NCBI RefSeq assembly: GCF_900113665.1
Contig: NZ_FOQD01000002.1
Location: forward strand, 310,001-374,000
Length of the DNA: 64,000 bases
DNA from: Planctomicrobium piriforme
GTDB taxonomy: Bacteria > Planctomycetota > Planctomycetia > Planctomycetales > Planctomycetaceae
Direction of reading: 5' to 3'
Shown: piece after piece, positions 1 to 8,391 of the stretch
Numbering within the stretch: the stretch's first letter is position 1
How the letters are laid out: each line of letters begins with the position of its first letter
Translations under genes and position numbers: made by a program
The notes under the pieces: generated by a model
The model's database searches: none
The model's input: only the letters and a program-made list of their open reading frames with translations
What the model was told of the DNA's origin: nothing

Positions 1-1058
1 TTGAGATCCTTGATCAGTCCGGCCACCGGCATGTCGGTTGCTTTGCAGCTCTTCTGCAACTCGGCGCGAATGTTTCCATGGTGGTCCCAGCCCCCCATCG
101 TCACCTGCACGAAACGCACTCCCGCTTCACTCATGCGACGTGCCAAAAGGCACGCCTTCCCGTTGCGATCCGTGTCATTTTCGCCGATCCCGTACAGATC
201 CTGAACCGATTTCGGCTCACTGGCGAGATCGATCAACGCTGGCGCTTCCGACTGCATCCGGAAGGCCAGTTCGAAGGAATCGATCATCCCTTCCATCTGC
301 TGGTCGGACTCGACGCGATCGAGCAGTTGGCGATTGAGTTGTTGGACAAAGTCGAGCCGGCGACGCTGCATCTCCGGCGAACACTCCGCATCGAGCAGAT
401 ACTTGATCGCGGAATCCGTCGGGCTGCCTGGCACGTTGACCGGAGTTCCCTGATGTGCCGCAGGCAGAAAGCCTGCGCCGTAGGTGCGCACATCGCTCGT
501 GGGATGAATCGTGACGAAGCTCGGCAGGTTCTCATTCTCGGTCCCGAGGCCATAGCTGAGCCATGATCCCAACGAGGGTCGCACATCGATGGACGCCCCT
601 GTGTGCATCTGCAGGACGGCCGGGGCATGTGCTTCGTTGTCGGTGTGGACCGCCTTCAAAAGGCAAATGTCATCACAGACTTCCGCCAGTCCTGGCAGCA
701 TGTCGGAGATCAGCATGCCCGATTGACCACGCGGCCGGATCGGCACGTCCGGCGCGAGCGCGAGGTATTTATCAATCCCTACCGTCACCTCATGCCCGTC
801 AATCGGCGGACTGATCGTCTCGCCATGTTTGCTGGCGATATAGGGCTTGGGATCGAACAGGTCAGGCTGGGACGGTCCACCGGCCATGAACAGGAAGATG
901 ACCCGTTTTGCTCGCGGCAGGAGATGGGGCGTGCGAGTCGACAACGGGCTTTCCGCCGCCAGGACCGCTTTCTGCAGAAGACCCTGGAGGGCGAGACTCC
1001 CGAAGCCGCAACCGGTCCCAGCCAGCCATTGCCGCCGCGTCCACGCATGAAAGTTCAT
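1..1058 (-). CDS. DUF1501 family secreted protein, C-terminus cut by window edge
   Basis: Reverse-strand reading frame open from an ATG at 1056-1058 to the left edge, 352 complete codons. The protein starts MNFHAWTRRQWLAGTGCG, a twin-arginine type signal (RRQWLAG), and continues with VIFLFMAGGPSQPDLFDPKP, the N-terminal hallmark of DUF1501, an alkaline-phosphatase/sulfatase-fold family abundant in planctomycetes. Later parts match the same family, for example KACLLARRMSEAGVRFVQV and GGWDHHGN. Function is not established; Tat export is inferred. The start lies 19 bp after the stop of the PSCyt/PSD1 gene, so the two are almost certainly co-transcribed. DUF1501 next to DUF1549/DUF1553 proteins is a recurrent planctomycete pair, seen again at 48253-51275. 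The last part of the family domain is outside the window. Confidence 0.9.
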   Translation of the reverse strand, partial: MNFHAWTRRQWLAGTGCGFGSLALQGLLQKAVLAAESPLSTRTPHLLPRAKRVIFLFMAGGPSQPDLFDPKPYIASKHGETISPPIDGHEVTVGIDKYLALAPDVPIRPRGQSGMLISDMLPGLAEVCDDICLLKAVHTDNEAHAPAVLQMHTGASIDVRPSLGSWLSYGLGTENENLPSFVTIHPTSDVRTYGAGFLPAAHQGTPVNVPGSPTDSAIKYLLDAECSPEMQRRRLDFVQQLNRQLLDRVESDQQMEGMIDSFELAFRMQSEAPALIDLASEPKSVQDLYGIGENDTDRNGKACLLARRMSEAGVRFVQVTMGGWDHHGNIRAELQKSCKATDMPVAGLIKDL

Positions 1059-1077
1059 GTGTCACCAATCAGTTGGG

Positions 1078-3618
1078 CTACAGTCGCATCAGGAATTCGT
1101 TGGAAGCCAGCAGTGCATGGCACAGTTCTTTCCACGCCCTGCGATCGGTCTGGTCAGGTGGTTGGCCGTTTTGATCTTGTCTGGCGGTATGCAGGAACGA
1201 TGTGGCCGTGCTGACCTCATCAGGAGCGATCGGTCTGCTGAATGCTCGCAGCCACAGTTCGCCCAGTCGTTCTGTTTCATCCTGATGTTGGCTCAACACC
1301 TGATCCGCCAGTTCGCCGGCCCTGTCGCGCATCAGCTTTGCATTCATCAAGAAAAGTGCTTGCGTCGGCACCGATGTGACGTTGCGCTGCCCTGCAAATT
1401 CCGCAGGCTGGGTGAAATCAAAGACGTTCAGTAATTCGGCGGGGCCTGCCTGACGGCCATCCCGAATGATCGGCAGATAGATCGAACGCACAAACTGCTG
1501 TTCCGGGCGAAATTTTTTCAGGCGAAAGTTGGGCGGATTGACCTCTCCTTTTCCCAGTCCTCCGGTGTTTTCAAGTATCTCCAGCGGAAGACTCGGGCCC
1601 CCCTGCGAGTCCAGCAGCTTCCCGGAGGTCGCCAGCAGCGAGTCACGCAGAGACTCAGCATCGACTCGTCGTCGATTCATGCGCCACAGCAATCGATTGC
1701 CGGGATCAGACGCGAAGGCCACCGCATCGTGACGGCTGCTCATGCGATAGGCGCGGCTGAGGACAATCGACTTGATCAGACGTTTCTGCGACCAGCCATC
1801 GTTCCTAAAACGTGAGGCGAGGTGATCGAGTAATTCGGGATGCGTGGGCTGCTCTCCACGAACGCCAAAATAGTCGACCGAGCGGACAATCCCTTCGCCG
1901 AAAAGTCGTTGCCAGATGCGATTCACCGTCACTCGGGCCGTGAGCGGATTGTCAGGCCGGACGATCCATTCGGCCAGTTCCCTTCGGCCGCTCGATTGCG
2001 ATGAAACGACTGGCGGATCTGCGATCGAAACCACTTGCAGAAAACCTCGTGGCACTTCCTTGCCCAGTGCGTGCGCGTTGCCGCGAATCGTGATCTGCAT
2101 GTCCTTTGGCTCAGGGGAATCGCAGGCCGCGAACGCCTGAGGAATCCGGGGAGCAAAGAACTCGGCGTGCCGGATCTCGGCAGGGAGTTGCTTGAGCCGT
2201 TCATCGAGTTGTTTCCGCTCTTTTTCGAGCGACTCGACATCGGCAGGGACCGCATTTTCCGCTTTCAGTGCGGCATCGATTTCGGTTTTCCTTGCCGCAG
2301 ACTGTCGCTGTTCTGTTTTCAGATTCTCAATGCGTTCTGCATGGAGCGCGGCCTTCGCCTCGCGGTCTGCCTGTTGGGCGACTGTTTCCGGCAGTTCGAC
2401 GACAGTCGGCCAGCTCCAGACGCCCCAGCTCGCCTTATGCACCGACTGCGTGCTGTTGAAGATGCCGGCGAGCGCGTAGTAGTCCTGTTGCGGAATTGGA
2501 TCGAACTTGTGATCGTGGCATCGGGCACAGGCGACCGTCATGGCGAGAAACGCTCGCGAGAATTTGTCGACCTGTTGATCGACGACATCAATCTGGAGTT
2601 TGGCCTTATCCGCCTCGACGATGGTCAGGTCTCCCAGAATCAGGAACCCGGTGGCGACTACCTGTGAGGCATGCTGCTCAGCCGAATCGAATGGCAACAT
2701 GTCCCCGGCCAGTTGCTCACGCACAAACTGGTCAAACGGCATGTCGTCATTGAAGGCGTCGATCACATAGTCGCGATACCGCCAGGCATGCTCCGCAAAG
2801 ATGTTGTTGGATGTTCCGATTTCATCCGCGTAGCCGACAAGGTCCAACCAGTGTCGCGCCCAACGTTCACCATAAGCCCGCGAAGCCAGCAGGCGGTCGA
2901 CGACGCGCTCCTGCGCCTGCGGCGATTGATCGGCCACAAAGTCTTCGATTTGCTCGGGGCTGGGAGGAACGCCTGTCAGATCGAGGCTCACTCTCCGCAG
3001 CCAGGTGTAGCGGTCGGCGTCTTCGACAGGTTGCAGCCCCTGCTGTTCCAGGCGTGCCAGCAGGAAGCGATCAAGAGGATCGAGCGGCCAGTCCGCGTGC
3101 TTCACGTCGGGAACAGCTTCATGACGTAGCGGCTGAAAGGCCCAGTGTTCTCTCCCTTTTGCGAGATCGATTCCTCCTTCCGTGTGGGCGACGTCAATCT
3201 TGCGGGGATCGACAGCACCGCCCGACACCCAGCGCTCGAGGACGGCAATCTCCTCTGGCGGCAGCCTGCCATTGGGGGGCATTTCAACATCGACGTAGCG
3301 GACGGCGCGAATCATCGGGCTGTCTTCGAGATTGCCCGGCACAATCGCAGTCCCGGAATCTCCACCTGTGACCCAGCCTTGCCGCGAGTCGAGCATCAGG
3401 CCCCCCTTGGCCTTGCCGGCGGCGTGGCTGTGACACTCCAGGCAACGCTTTTGCAGAATCGGCAGCACTTCATCATTGAAGAAGGTGACGTCTTGTGCGT
3501 CGCGTTGCGGCGGGGCAATTTCCGGATCGGCCCAGACATTCAACGAACACAAGCTGCCGCAGATCAGCAGAGCGAAAAACGGAATGGAGAGTCGTAAGGC
3601 GGGAGGTCGAACAGGCAT
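1078..3618 (-). CDS. Planctomycete cytochrome / DUF1549 / DUF1553 protein (PSCyt1-PSCyt2-PSD1)
   Basis: 846 aa from the ATG at 3616-3618, chosen because it follows a GGAGA ribosome site, starts a clear signal peptide (cleavage near residue 30, after VWA) and does not overlap the upstream regulator; a frame start at 3741 would. Domain order: PSCyt1 about residues 45-130 with a heme-type CLECH motif at 59-63; DUF1549 (PSCyt2) about 175-380 with CARCH at 364-368; DUF1553 (PSD1) about 575-835. The central part (about 440-510) is rich in Lys and Glu and probably coiled coil. The family is predicted to be periplasmic and is often found with DUF1501 proteins or sulfatases; its reaction is unknown. 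The CxxCH motifs suggest covalent heme or metal binding. Second gene of an apparent operon behind the GntR regulator (40 bp gap). Confidence 0.9.
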   Translation of the reverse strand: MPVRPPALRLSIPFFALLICGSLCSLNVWADPEIAPPQRDAQDVTFFNDEVLPILQKRCLECHSHAAGKAKGGLMLDSRQGWVTGGDSGTAIVPGNLEDSPMIRAVRYVDVEMPPNGRLPPEEIAVLERWVSGGAVDPRKIDVAHTEGGIDLAKGREHWAFQPLRHEAVPDVKHADWPLDPLDRFLLARLEQQGLQPVEDADRYTWLRRVSLDLTGVPPSPEQIEDFVADQSPQAQERVVDRLLASRAYGERWARHWLDLVGYADEIGTSNNIFAEHAWRYRDYVIDAFNDDMPFDQFVREQLAGDMLPFDSAEQHASQVVATGFLILGDLTIVEADKAKLQIDVVDQQVDKFSRAFLAMTVACARCHDHKFDPIPQQDYYALAGIFNSTQSVHKASWGVWSWPTVVELPETVAQQADREAKAALHAERIENLKTEQRQSAARKTEIDAALKAENAVPADVESLEKERKQLDERLKQLPAEIRHAEFFAPRIPQAFAACDSPEPKDMQITIRGNAHALGKEVPRGFLQVVSIADPPVVSSQSSGRRELAEWIVRPDNPLTARVTVNRIWQRLFGEGIVRSVDYFGVRGEQPTHPELLDHLASRFRNDGWSQKRLIKSIVLSRAYRMSSRHDAVAFASDPGNRLLWRMNRRRVDAESLRDSLLATSGKLLDSQGGPSLPLEILENTGGLGKGEVNPPNFRLKKFRPEQQFVRSIYLPIIRDGRQAGPAELLNVFDFTQPAEFAGQRNVTSVPTQALFLMNAKLMRDRAGELADQVLSQHQDETERLGELWLRAFSRPIAPDEVSTATSFLHTARQDQNGQPPDQTDRRAWKELCHALLASNEFLMRL

Positions 3619-3658
3619 GGAGGTCTCCGGGGCACGCACGGCGGTTTCCTCAAGCGAC

Positions 3659-4330
3659 TCACTTCGAAAAATAATGCGGCTGCAAATACCGCCAGGCATC
3701 GACATGCTCGGCAGAGAGTGCAGCGGAACGGTCTTCATCACCGGATGCCAGAGCCTCGAACAATTGGCGATGAGACTGCAGCGTCATCTCTCGCGGTTCG
3801 CGGTCGAGCGACATCTGCTGCTCAAAGGTGTGCGTCAGCCACATCTCAAGCTGGGGACGCAAAACGAGCCAGGCGGCAAGCAGACGCTGGTGATCCGCAG
3901 CGCGAACAATCAACTCGTGGAACTCGCCGTCGAGATGGCTCAATTCGCCAATGGTACGAGCGGTGCTCTGCCGTGCGAGATTCGCCGTCAGCGCGGCTGC
4001 GAGTTCCGCATTCCAGCTCCGGCAGGCACGACGGCCTGCGAGACTTTCCAGCGCGACGCGGAGGGTGCAGATTTCTTCGAAGTCATGCGGTTCGAGTGCC
4101 CGAACTCGGGTTCGTCCCCGATCATCAAAACAGACGAGCCCTTCGCGTTCGAGGGCAATCAGCGCTTCTCGAACCGGCGCTCGGCTGACACCCAGCCGCT
4201 CGGCCAGCGCCGGTTCCGACAGCGCCGAACCTGGCGAAAAATCCCCTTCAATAATTCCCCGTCGCAACTGCCCCGCCACGGTCTCGGCGAGAGACGACCG
4301 CTTGAGCGGTTTGAGAGTCGCGTTGCTCAT
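3659..4330 (-). CDS. GntR-family transcriptional regulator, FCD (FadR) subclass
   Basis: 223 aa from the ATG at 4328-4330. An in-frame start at 4360 exists but would lie inside the palindrome at 4359-4383, so the inner start is preferred. The N-terminal winged helix is clear (LAETVAGQLRRGIIEGDF, then SEPALAERLGVSRAPVREAL, residues about 12-75), followed by an all-helical FCD ligand domain (about 85-215) with the usual acidic and histidine positions (HLDGEFHELIV, HRQLFEAL). FCD domains commonly bind a metal and a small carboxylate; the effector here is unknown. It heads a minus-strand run with the PSCyt/PSD1 and DUF1501 genes and probably regulates them and itself. Confidence 0.9.
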   Translation of the reverse strand: MSNATLKPLKRSSLAETVAGQLRRGIIEGDFSPGSALSEPALAERLGVSRAPVREALIALEREGLVCFDDRGRTRVRALEPHDFEEICTLRVALESLAGRRACRSWNAELAAALTANLARQSTARTIGELSHLDGEFHELIVRAADHQRLLAAWLVLRPQLEMWLTHTFEQQMSLDREPREMTLQSHRQLFEALASGDEDRSAALSAEHVDAWRYLQPHYFSK

Positions 4331-4358
4331 CGCAGATCCGATCAGTCTGGCGGGAAGC

Positions 4359-4383
4359 AAAAGTGTCGACAGTCGACACTTTT
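4359..4383. promoter_or_regulatory. Perfect palindrome upstream of the GntR gene, probable operator
   Basis: Two exact 12-nt arms, AAAAGTGTCGAC and GTCGACACTTTT, are separated by one base. The centre is 40 bp upstream of the regulator's start at 4330. Short GTCGAC-type palindromes are typical of GntR-family operators, so this is the best candidate autoregulatory site. Binding itself is inference. Confidence 0.7.
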
Positions 4384-4390
4384 GACATTA

Positions 4391-4612
4391 ACAGATGCTG
4401 ATGGGTCATTCAACCGAATTCTTTCGATCCCCTCTGAACGGCCGGCACAACTGCCGACCATCTCCAGCATCGCAGCTCGAGAACTTGAGTCGTTCTAAAG
4501 AATTCTGCAGCGAGGGGGAACAGCACGCCGATACAACCGATACACACCTCTTCTTCGAAGCGGGAGTGACTCTTTTTGCGTCCTTCCTTCGAAGCGACAC
4601 AGGACGTTTCTT
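4391..4612. other. Divergent intergenic region, no further gene seen
   Basis: Together with the palindrome this stretch separates the minus-strand GntR operon from the plus-strand lipoprotein gene. I see no supported coding frame and no RNA gene. Promoters for both directions must lie here, but no convincing -35/-10 pair could be picked by eye. Confidence 0.4.
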
Positions 4613-5410
4613 TTGCACGGTAGCAGGCGAGCGATCTGGATCATTTCCCTGCTGGCAGGGTTGTCTGGCTGCACGCATCTGCAATTGAGCCGGAGCGCCG
4701 TGAAGCAGTCGGAGTCTGTGACAGACCTGATCTATCAGCAGATTCTCGACAATCTGGCTCTCTTCCATTGCCAGCCGGACGCGCTCGCGCACTTTGCCGT
4801 TGTCGGAACTGGCGGCACTGCGGTCAACGATCACGGCGAGGCGGGTCTCGAACTGGAATGGGATCCCTTCTCAATCGTGCGCGAGCAGTTGGGACTGAGC
4901 GGCTTTCGCGAAATTCAGGAACAATGGACGCTGGCGCCCATCGTGAATCCCGAAAAGCTCCGGGCGATTCGCTGCGTCTTTCAGATCGTCGCGAACGGGG
5001 TCTCAACGGACCCTGAAGCAGACACCCTGTTGCAGTCATTCCTGGGGGACAACTATTTTGAATGGCTACCGCAAGGCTGGTACGGCGTCGGTTGTCGAAA
5101 AGACGTTCCCCGTGACGCGCTGTATGTCGGCCACTACGGACACAAGTTCGTCTGGGTCAAGTGCGGCAGTCTCGATGCATTGACGCGACTGACCATTGTG
5201 GTGCTGAACATCGCCACCCTGGACCCCAATCCGCCTCCGGCCGAACCGACAAAAACGGTCTATCGCTACGAACGTGATGCCGATGGAAACGTCCAGACGA
5301 TGGAGATCCTGACGCGGCCCGATCCCGACGCTCCCCGGGTCGTCCCCAGCCAGGTCCGTAAAGACTTTTACAACCCGTTGCAATCGCAGATCCAGATGCA
5401 GGGACGATAA
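4613..5410 (+). CDS. Predicted lipoprotein of unknown function
   Basis: 265 aa from a TTG at 4613, preceded by AGGA about eight bases upstream. The N-terminus is a lipoprotein signal: basic MHGSRR, a hydrophobic stretch and the lipobox LSGC with Cys at residue 20. No catalytic motif is recognised in the rest. The centre contains WYGVGCRKDVPRDALYVGHY and a hydrophobic TRLTIVVLNIATL; the tail is polar. The protein is probably anchored to a membrane facing the periplasm. It stands alone and converges on the M17-like gene. I do not recognise a named family. Confidence 0.8.
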   Translation: MHGSRRAIWIISLLAGLSGCTHLQLSRSAVKQSESVTDLIYQQILDNLALFHCQPDALAHFAVVGTGGTAVNDHGEAGLELEWDPFSIVREQLGLSGFREIQEQWTLAPIVNPEKLRAIRCVFQIVANGVSTDPEADTLLQSFLGDNYFEWLPQGWYGVGCRKDVPRDALYVGHYGHKFVWVKCGSLDALTRLTIVVLNIATLDPNPPPAEPTKTVYRYERDADGNVQTMEILTRPDPDAPRVVPSQVRKDFYNPLQSQIQMQGR

Positions 5411-5430
5411 CGCCGCCAGGTCGCCGCACC

Positions 5431-5453
5431 TGAACGGGATGTGATCCCGTTCA
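5431..5453. terminator. Hairpin between convergent genes
   Basis: A perfect 10-bp stem, TGAACGGGAT and ATCCCGTTCA, with a GTG loop lies between the stops of the lipoprotein gene (5410) and the M17-like gene (5481). There is no T tract, so a role as a bidirectional terminator is inferred from position and symmetry only. Confidence 0.45.
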
Positions 5454-5480
5454 CCGTCACGCCCAGTCGGTTGCCGATTT

Positions 5481-6203
5481 TCACGGCTTCTTTTGCAGTA
5501 ACAAGTCGGGGCGGTTGACGGTGAGTTTCGCGGCCTCGTCGATCCCCTGCCGAACGCCGGTGATCGTTTCGTCGAAGTAGTTCATGCCTGCCTCGACGAC
5601 CCAGGTGTTGAGCGTATAGGGGGCTGCGAGCTGTTCTTGCTGCAGGCGCTGCTGCGTGTCGTAAGCCAAAAGCATGCCTTTGATCACGGCAGTCTCCACG
5701 GCGCCAATCGTCAGTGCGTCATTCCCCTGATCACGCAACACCGGAGCGAAAGCCACTTGATCCACGTTCAGCCGCGTGGCCTCGCGGAGGGCGGTCTGAC
5801 CGACGCGCTGCATGACGTCTGTTGAGAGATTGGATTCATCCCCGAGACCGATCAGCAGCAGCGCTTTCGGTTTGATCATGCCAGCGGGCGGGACGAGCAA
5901 TAGCGTTTCCATCTCATCACCGGCGAACTGACCTGAATTGCGGAGCGCAGTGATGGCCCCGCCCAGATGGGTATCCAGCGCAGCGGCGGCTCCCAGCATT
6001 TTGTCGCCGGACGGTTTGTGTTTGAAAAGGCACACTGCCTGCAACGGCACGTCGGCATCGTAAGGACCTTGAGCCCGAATGATGATCATCATGCTGTTCG
6101 GGCCGGCAATCGCCCGTTCTGCCGGCGGCGGTGCATCGGCAAGTAACACACTGCCCAGCCAGGCGAGACAGACAAATGACATCGAGAGAACAAGACGCTG
6201 CAT
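5481..6203 (-). CDS. Secreted stand-alone M17 leucyl-aminopeptidase N-terminal domain protein
   Basis: 240 aa with an N-terminal signal peptide (cleavage near LLADA) and AGGAT before the ATG. The mature part resembles the N-terminal, macro-like domain of cytosolic aminopeptidases (M17): a first strand IIIRAQG, then GAAAALDTHLGGAITAL, TLLLVPPAGMIKPKALLLIGLGDE and the helix that follows. The C-terminal catalytic domain with its zinc ligands is absent and the frame ends cleanly, so this is not simply a truncated peptidase. A peptidase activity is not expected; ligand binding or a structural role in the periplasm is possible. Family assignment is from pattern recognition. Confidence 0.75.
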   Translation of the reverse strand: MQRLVLSMSFVCLAWLGSVLLADAPPPAERAIAGPNSMMIIIRAQGPYDADVPLQAVCLFKHKPSGDKMLGAAAALDTHLGGAITALRNSGQFAGDEMETLLLVPPAGMIKPKALLLIGLGDESNLSTDVMQRVGQTALREATRLNVDQVAFAPVLRDQGNDALTIGAVETAVIKGMLLAYDTQQRLQQEQLAAPYTLNTWVVEAGMNYFDETITGVRQGIDEAAKLTVNRPDLLLQKKP

Positions 6204-6334
6204 TGGTGATCCTGGCGCTAGAAAATGAGTGAGCGTTTTTTACTTTTCGTATGCCGTGTTCCGCAGGCGATCATTGCGACATTCATCAATGTGAAACCCG
6301 TCCATTCGCCTGCACCCGGTAGAGCAACCTGCTC

Positions 6335-8188
6335 TTAGAACGCCCAGCAACCGCAGCCTAATCCCGGTCCCCAGAGCGGTTCCGACGCAGGTCGCTGCGT
6401 GCCGAGAAAGTTCTTGAGCAGTTCTTCCCAGCCGCAATGAGCGGAATGTCGCACCTGAAGTGCCTGTGTGACCGGGGCAGATTTCTTGCCGCCGCCGTAG
6501 CCCCCGTAGGCCCCCACCGGTGACCAGTCCGGGCTGACTGGCAATGGGGGCGGTGCGTATGCACTGAACGGTTCTGCCGCGAAGGCAACCTTTCCATCGA
6601 CGACGGTCAGAACCGACTCAATTCCCTTGATGCTCTCATCAGGGATCGAGAAAAAGTCTTCCGACAGCACAACCAGATCCGCCAGTTGGCCCTCCTTGAT
6701 CGTGCCGCGGATCTGGTCCTCATTCGAGAACCAGCCGCCGGCCTGGGTGTACAGCCGCAACGCCTGCTCGCGACTCAGGCGATTCTTCTCAGGGTAGAGC
6801 GAAAGCCCGCCGACGGTCTTGCCGGTGGAGAGCCAGTACAAACAGACCCAGGGGTTGTAACTGGCAACCCGAGTGGCATCGGTGCCTGCCGAGACCGGGA
6901 TTCCCTGTTTCAGCATTTCGGCGATGGGCGGCGTTTGCTCTGCTTGCTTGGCGCCGTAGCGATTGACGAAGTATTCACCCTGGTAGGCCATGCGATGTTG
7001 AATCGCGATGCCGCCGCCGAGAGCACGAATCCGTTCCAGATTGCGGCTTGTGACTGTTTCGGCATGATCAAAGAACCAGTGCAGTCCGTCGAACGGCACA
7101 TCGCGGTTCACCGCTTCGAACACATCGAGAAAACGAGAAATCGACTCGTCATAGGTGGCATGCAGCCGGAAGGGCCAGCGTTTCTCCGCCAGCAGCCGCA
7201 CCACCCCAGTCAATTCCTGCTCCAGATTCGCGGACAGGTCTGGGCGCGGTTCCAGAAAGTCTTCGAAGTCGGCGGCGGAGAAGGTGAGCATCTCTCCTGC
7301 CCCGTTCAGGCGGTAGAAATCAGTCCCCATGCCAGGCGTCGTTGTACTCGTCCAGCGGCGAAAGTCATCCAGTTCGCCGCCAGGCTTTTGAGTGAAGAGG
7401 TTGTAGGCCACGCGAACCGTCATTTGACCGTTTTTGTGCAGCTCTTCGATGACCTGATAGTCTTCGGGATAATTCTGGAACCCTCCGCCGGCGTCGATGA
7501 CACCGGTGACCCCAAGCCGGTTGAGCTCCCGCATGAAGTGCCGCGTGGAATTCCCCTGATCGGCCAGCGCCAGCTTTGGGCCCATCGCCAGCGTCTTGTA
7601 GAGAATCACCGCATTCGGTTTCGCGATCAGCAGGCCGGTCGGATTCCCGGCTTTATCCCGCACGATCATTCCGCCCGGCGGCTCCGGGGTCTCTTTCGTG
7701 TAGCCCACAGCGCGAAGTGCGGCGGCATTCAGTAATGCACTGTCATAGAGATGCAGGACGAACACCGGCGTATCCGGTGCGGCTGCATTGATTTCATCGA
7801 GCGTCGGCATCCGCCGTTCCGCGAACTGGAACTCCGTCCAGCCTCCCACGACTCTGACCCATTGCGGGGCAGGCGTCCGTCGGGCCTGCTCTTTTAACAT
7901 CCGCAGCGCGTCCGCCAGACTGAGGACGCCGTCCCAGCGGAGTTCCATATTGAAATTCAATCCGCCCCGAATCAGATGCAGATGCGTATCGGTCAGTCCG
8001 GGGATTGCAGTTCGTCCCTGAAGATCGATCACCTGCGTGGCTGCTGAGCGGAACGGTTCGACCGTCTTATCGTCGCCGACGGCGACAATCTTGCCGTTCA
8101 CAATCGCCACGGCGGATGCGGTCGGGCAAGCGGGATCGAGGGTCGTGATCCGACCGCCCCGCAAGATCAACTCCGCGGATGCCTTCAT
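6335..8188 (-). CDS. YtcJ-type metal-dependent amidohydrolase
   Basis: 617 aa from the ATG at 8186-8188, preceded by AGGAG; an upstream in-frame start at 8266 lacks such a site. It begins with the small beta domain (LILRGGRITTLDPA), then the metal-binding GLTDTHLHL near residue 70, a TIM-barrel region with HLYDSALLN, FRLHATYD, HWFFDHAE and AIQHRM, and the late SAGTDATR. This is the amidohydrolase_3/YtcJ layout, enzymes that hydrolyse amide or formamide-type bonds; the substrate is unknown. The C-terminus ends CGCWAF after a Gly/Pro-rich linker, an ending I associate with this subfamily. No signal peptide, so cytosolic. It is the only gene in its transcription unit. Confidence 0.88.
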   Translation of the reverse strand: MKASAELILRGGRITTLDPACPTASAVAIVNGKIVAVGDDKTVEPFRSAATQVIDLQGRTAIPGLTDTHLHLIRGGLNFNMELRWDGVLSLADALRMLKEQARRTPAPQWVRVVGGWTEFQFAERRMPTLDEINAAAPDTPVFVLHLYDSALLNAAALRAVGYTKETPEPPGGMIVRDKAGNPTGLLIAKPNAVILYKTLAMGPKLALADQGNSTRHFMRELNRLGVTGVIDAGGGFQNYPEDYQVIEELHKNGQMTVRVAYNLFTQKPGGELDDFRRWTSTTTPGMGTDFYRLNGAGEMLTFSAADFEDFLEPRPDLSANLEQELTGVVRLLAEKRWPFRLHATYDESISRFLDVFEAVNRDVPFDGLHWFFDHAETVTSRNLERIRALGGGIAIQHRMAYQGEYFVNRYGAKQAEQTPPIAEMLKQGIPVSAGTDATRVASYNPWVCLYWLSTGKTVGGLSLYPEKNRLSREQALRLYTQAGGWFSNEDQIRGTIKEGQLADLVVLSEDFFSIPDESIKGIESVLTVVDGKVAFAAEPFSAYAPPPLPVSPDWSPVGAYGGYGGGKKSAPVTQALQVRHSAHCGWEELLKNFLGTQRPASEPLWGPGLGCGCWAF

Positions 8189-8308
8189 CACAGTCTCCTG
8201 AATTCGGTGAGCTGGGGAGAGATCTCGCCGTGCGGGCCAGAACCCAGAAAGTGCCTTCAGATTCAATCAGGGCGTGTGGAGCAGTTCATGACACAGGTGC
8301 GTGGAAGA

Positions 8309-8367
8309 CAATTCGCCCCTCACCCCCGGCCCCTCTCCCCCGAGTACAGGGGCGAGGGGAGTTTGAA
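8309..8367 (+). repeat. GC-rich dispersed hairpin repeat, copy 1
   Basis: About 59 bp starting CAATTCGCCCCTCACCCC and ending GGGGAGTTTGAA. Internal arms CCCCTC...GAGGGG and CCCC...GGGG can fold into a hairpin. A second copy in the opposite orientation is at 63857-63916 and matches along nearly the whole length, including the flanking CAATTCG and TTTGAA. Both are intergenic. Confidence 0.8.
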
Positions 8368-8391
8368 GACAGTTTCTCAGTGTGTCGCTTC

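Noticed and set aside
2035..2667. 210-aa plus-strand frame inside the PSCyt/PSD1 gene
   Set aside because: Antisense shadow of a clear family protein, with no ribosome site or domain.
5481..6203. Truncated pseudogene of a leucyl aminopeptidase
   Set aside because: Signal peptide, good ribosome site and a clean stop without downstream remnants favour an intact stand-alone protein.
6686..7735. 349-aa plus-strand frame opposite the amidohydrolase gene
   Set aside because: Antisense to conserved motifs of the YtcJ family; no recognisable domain of its own.
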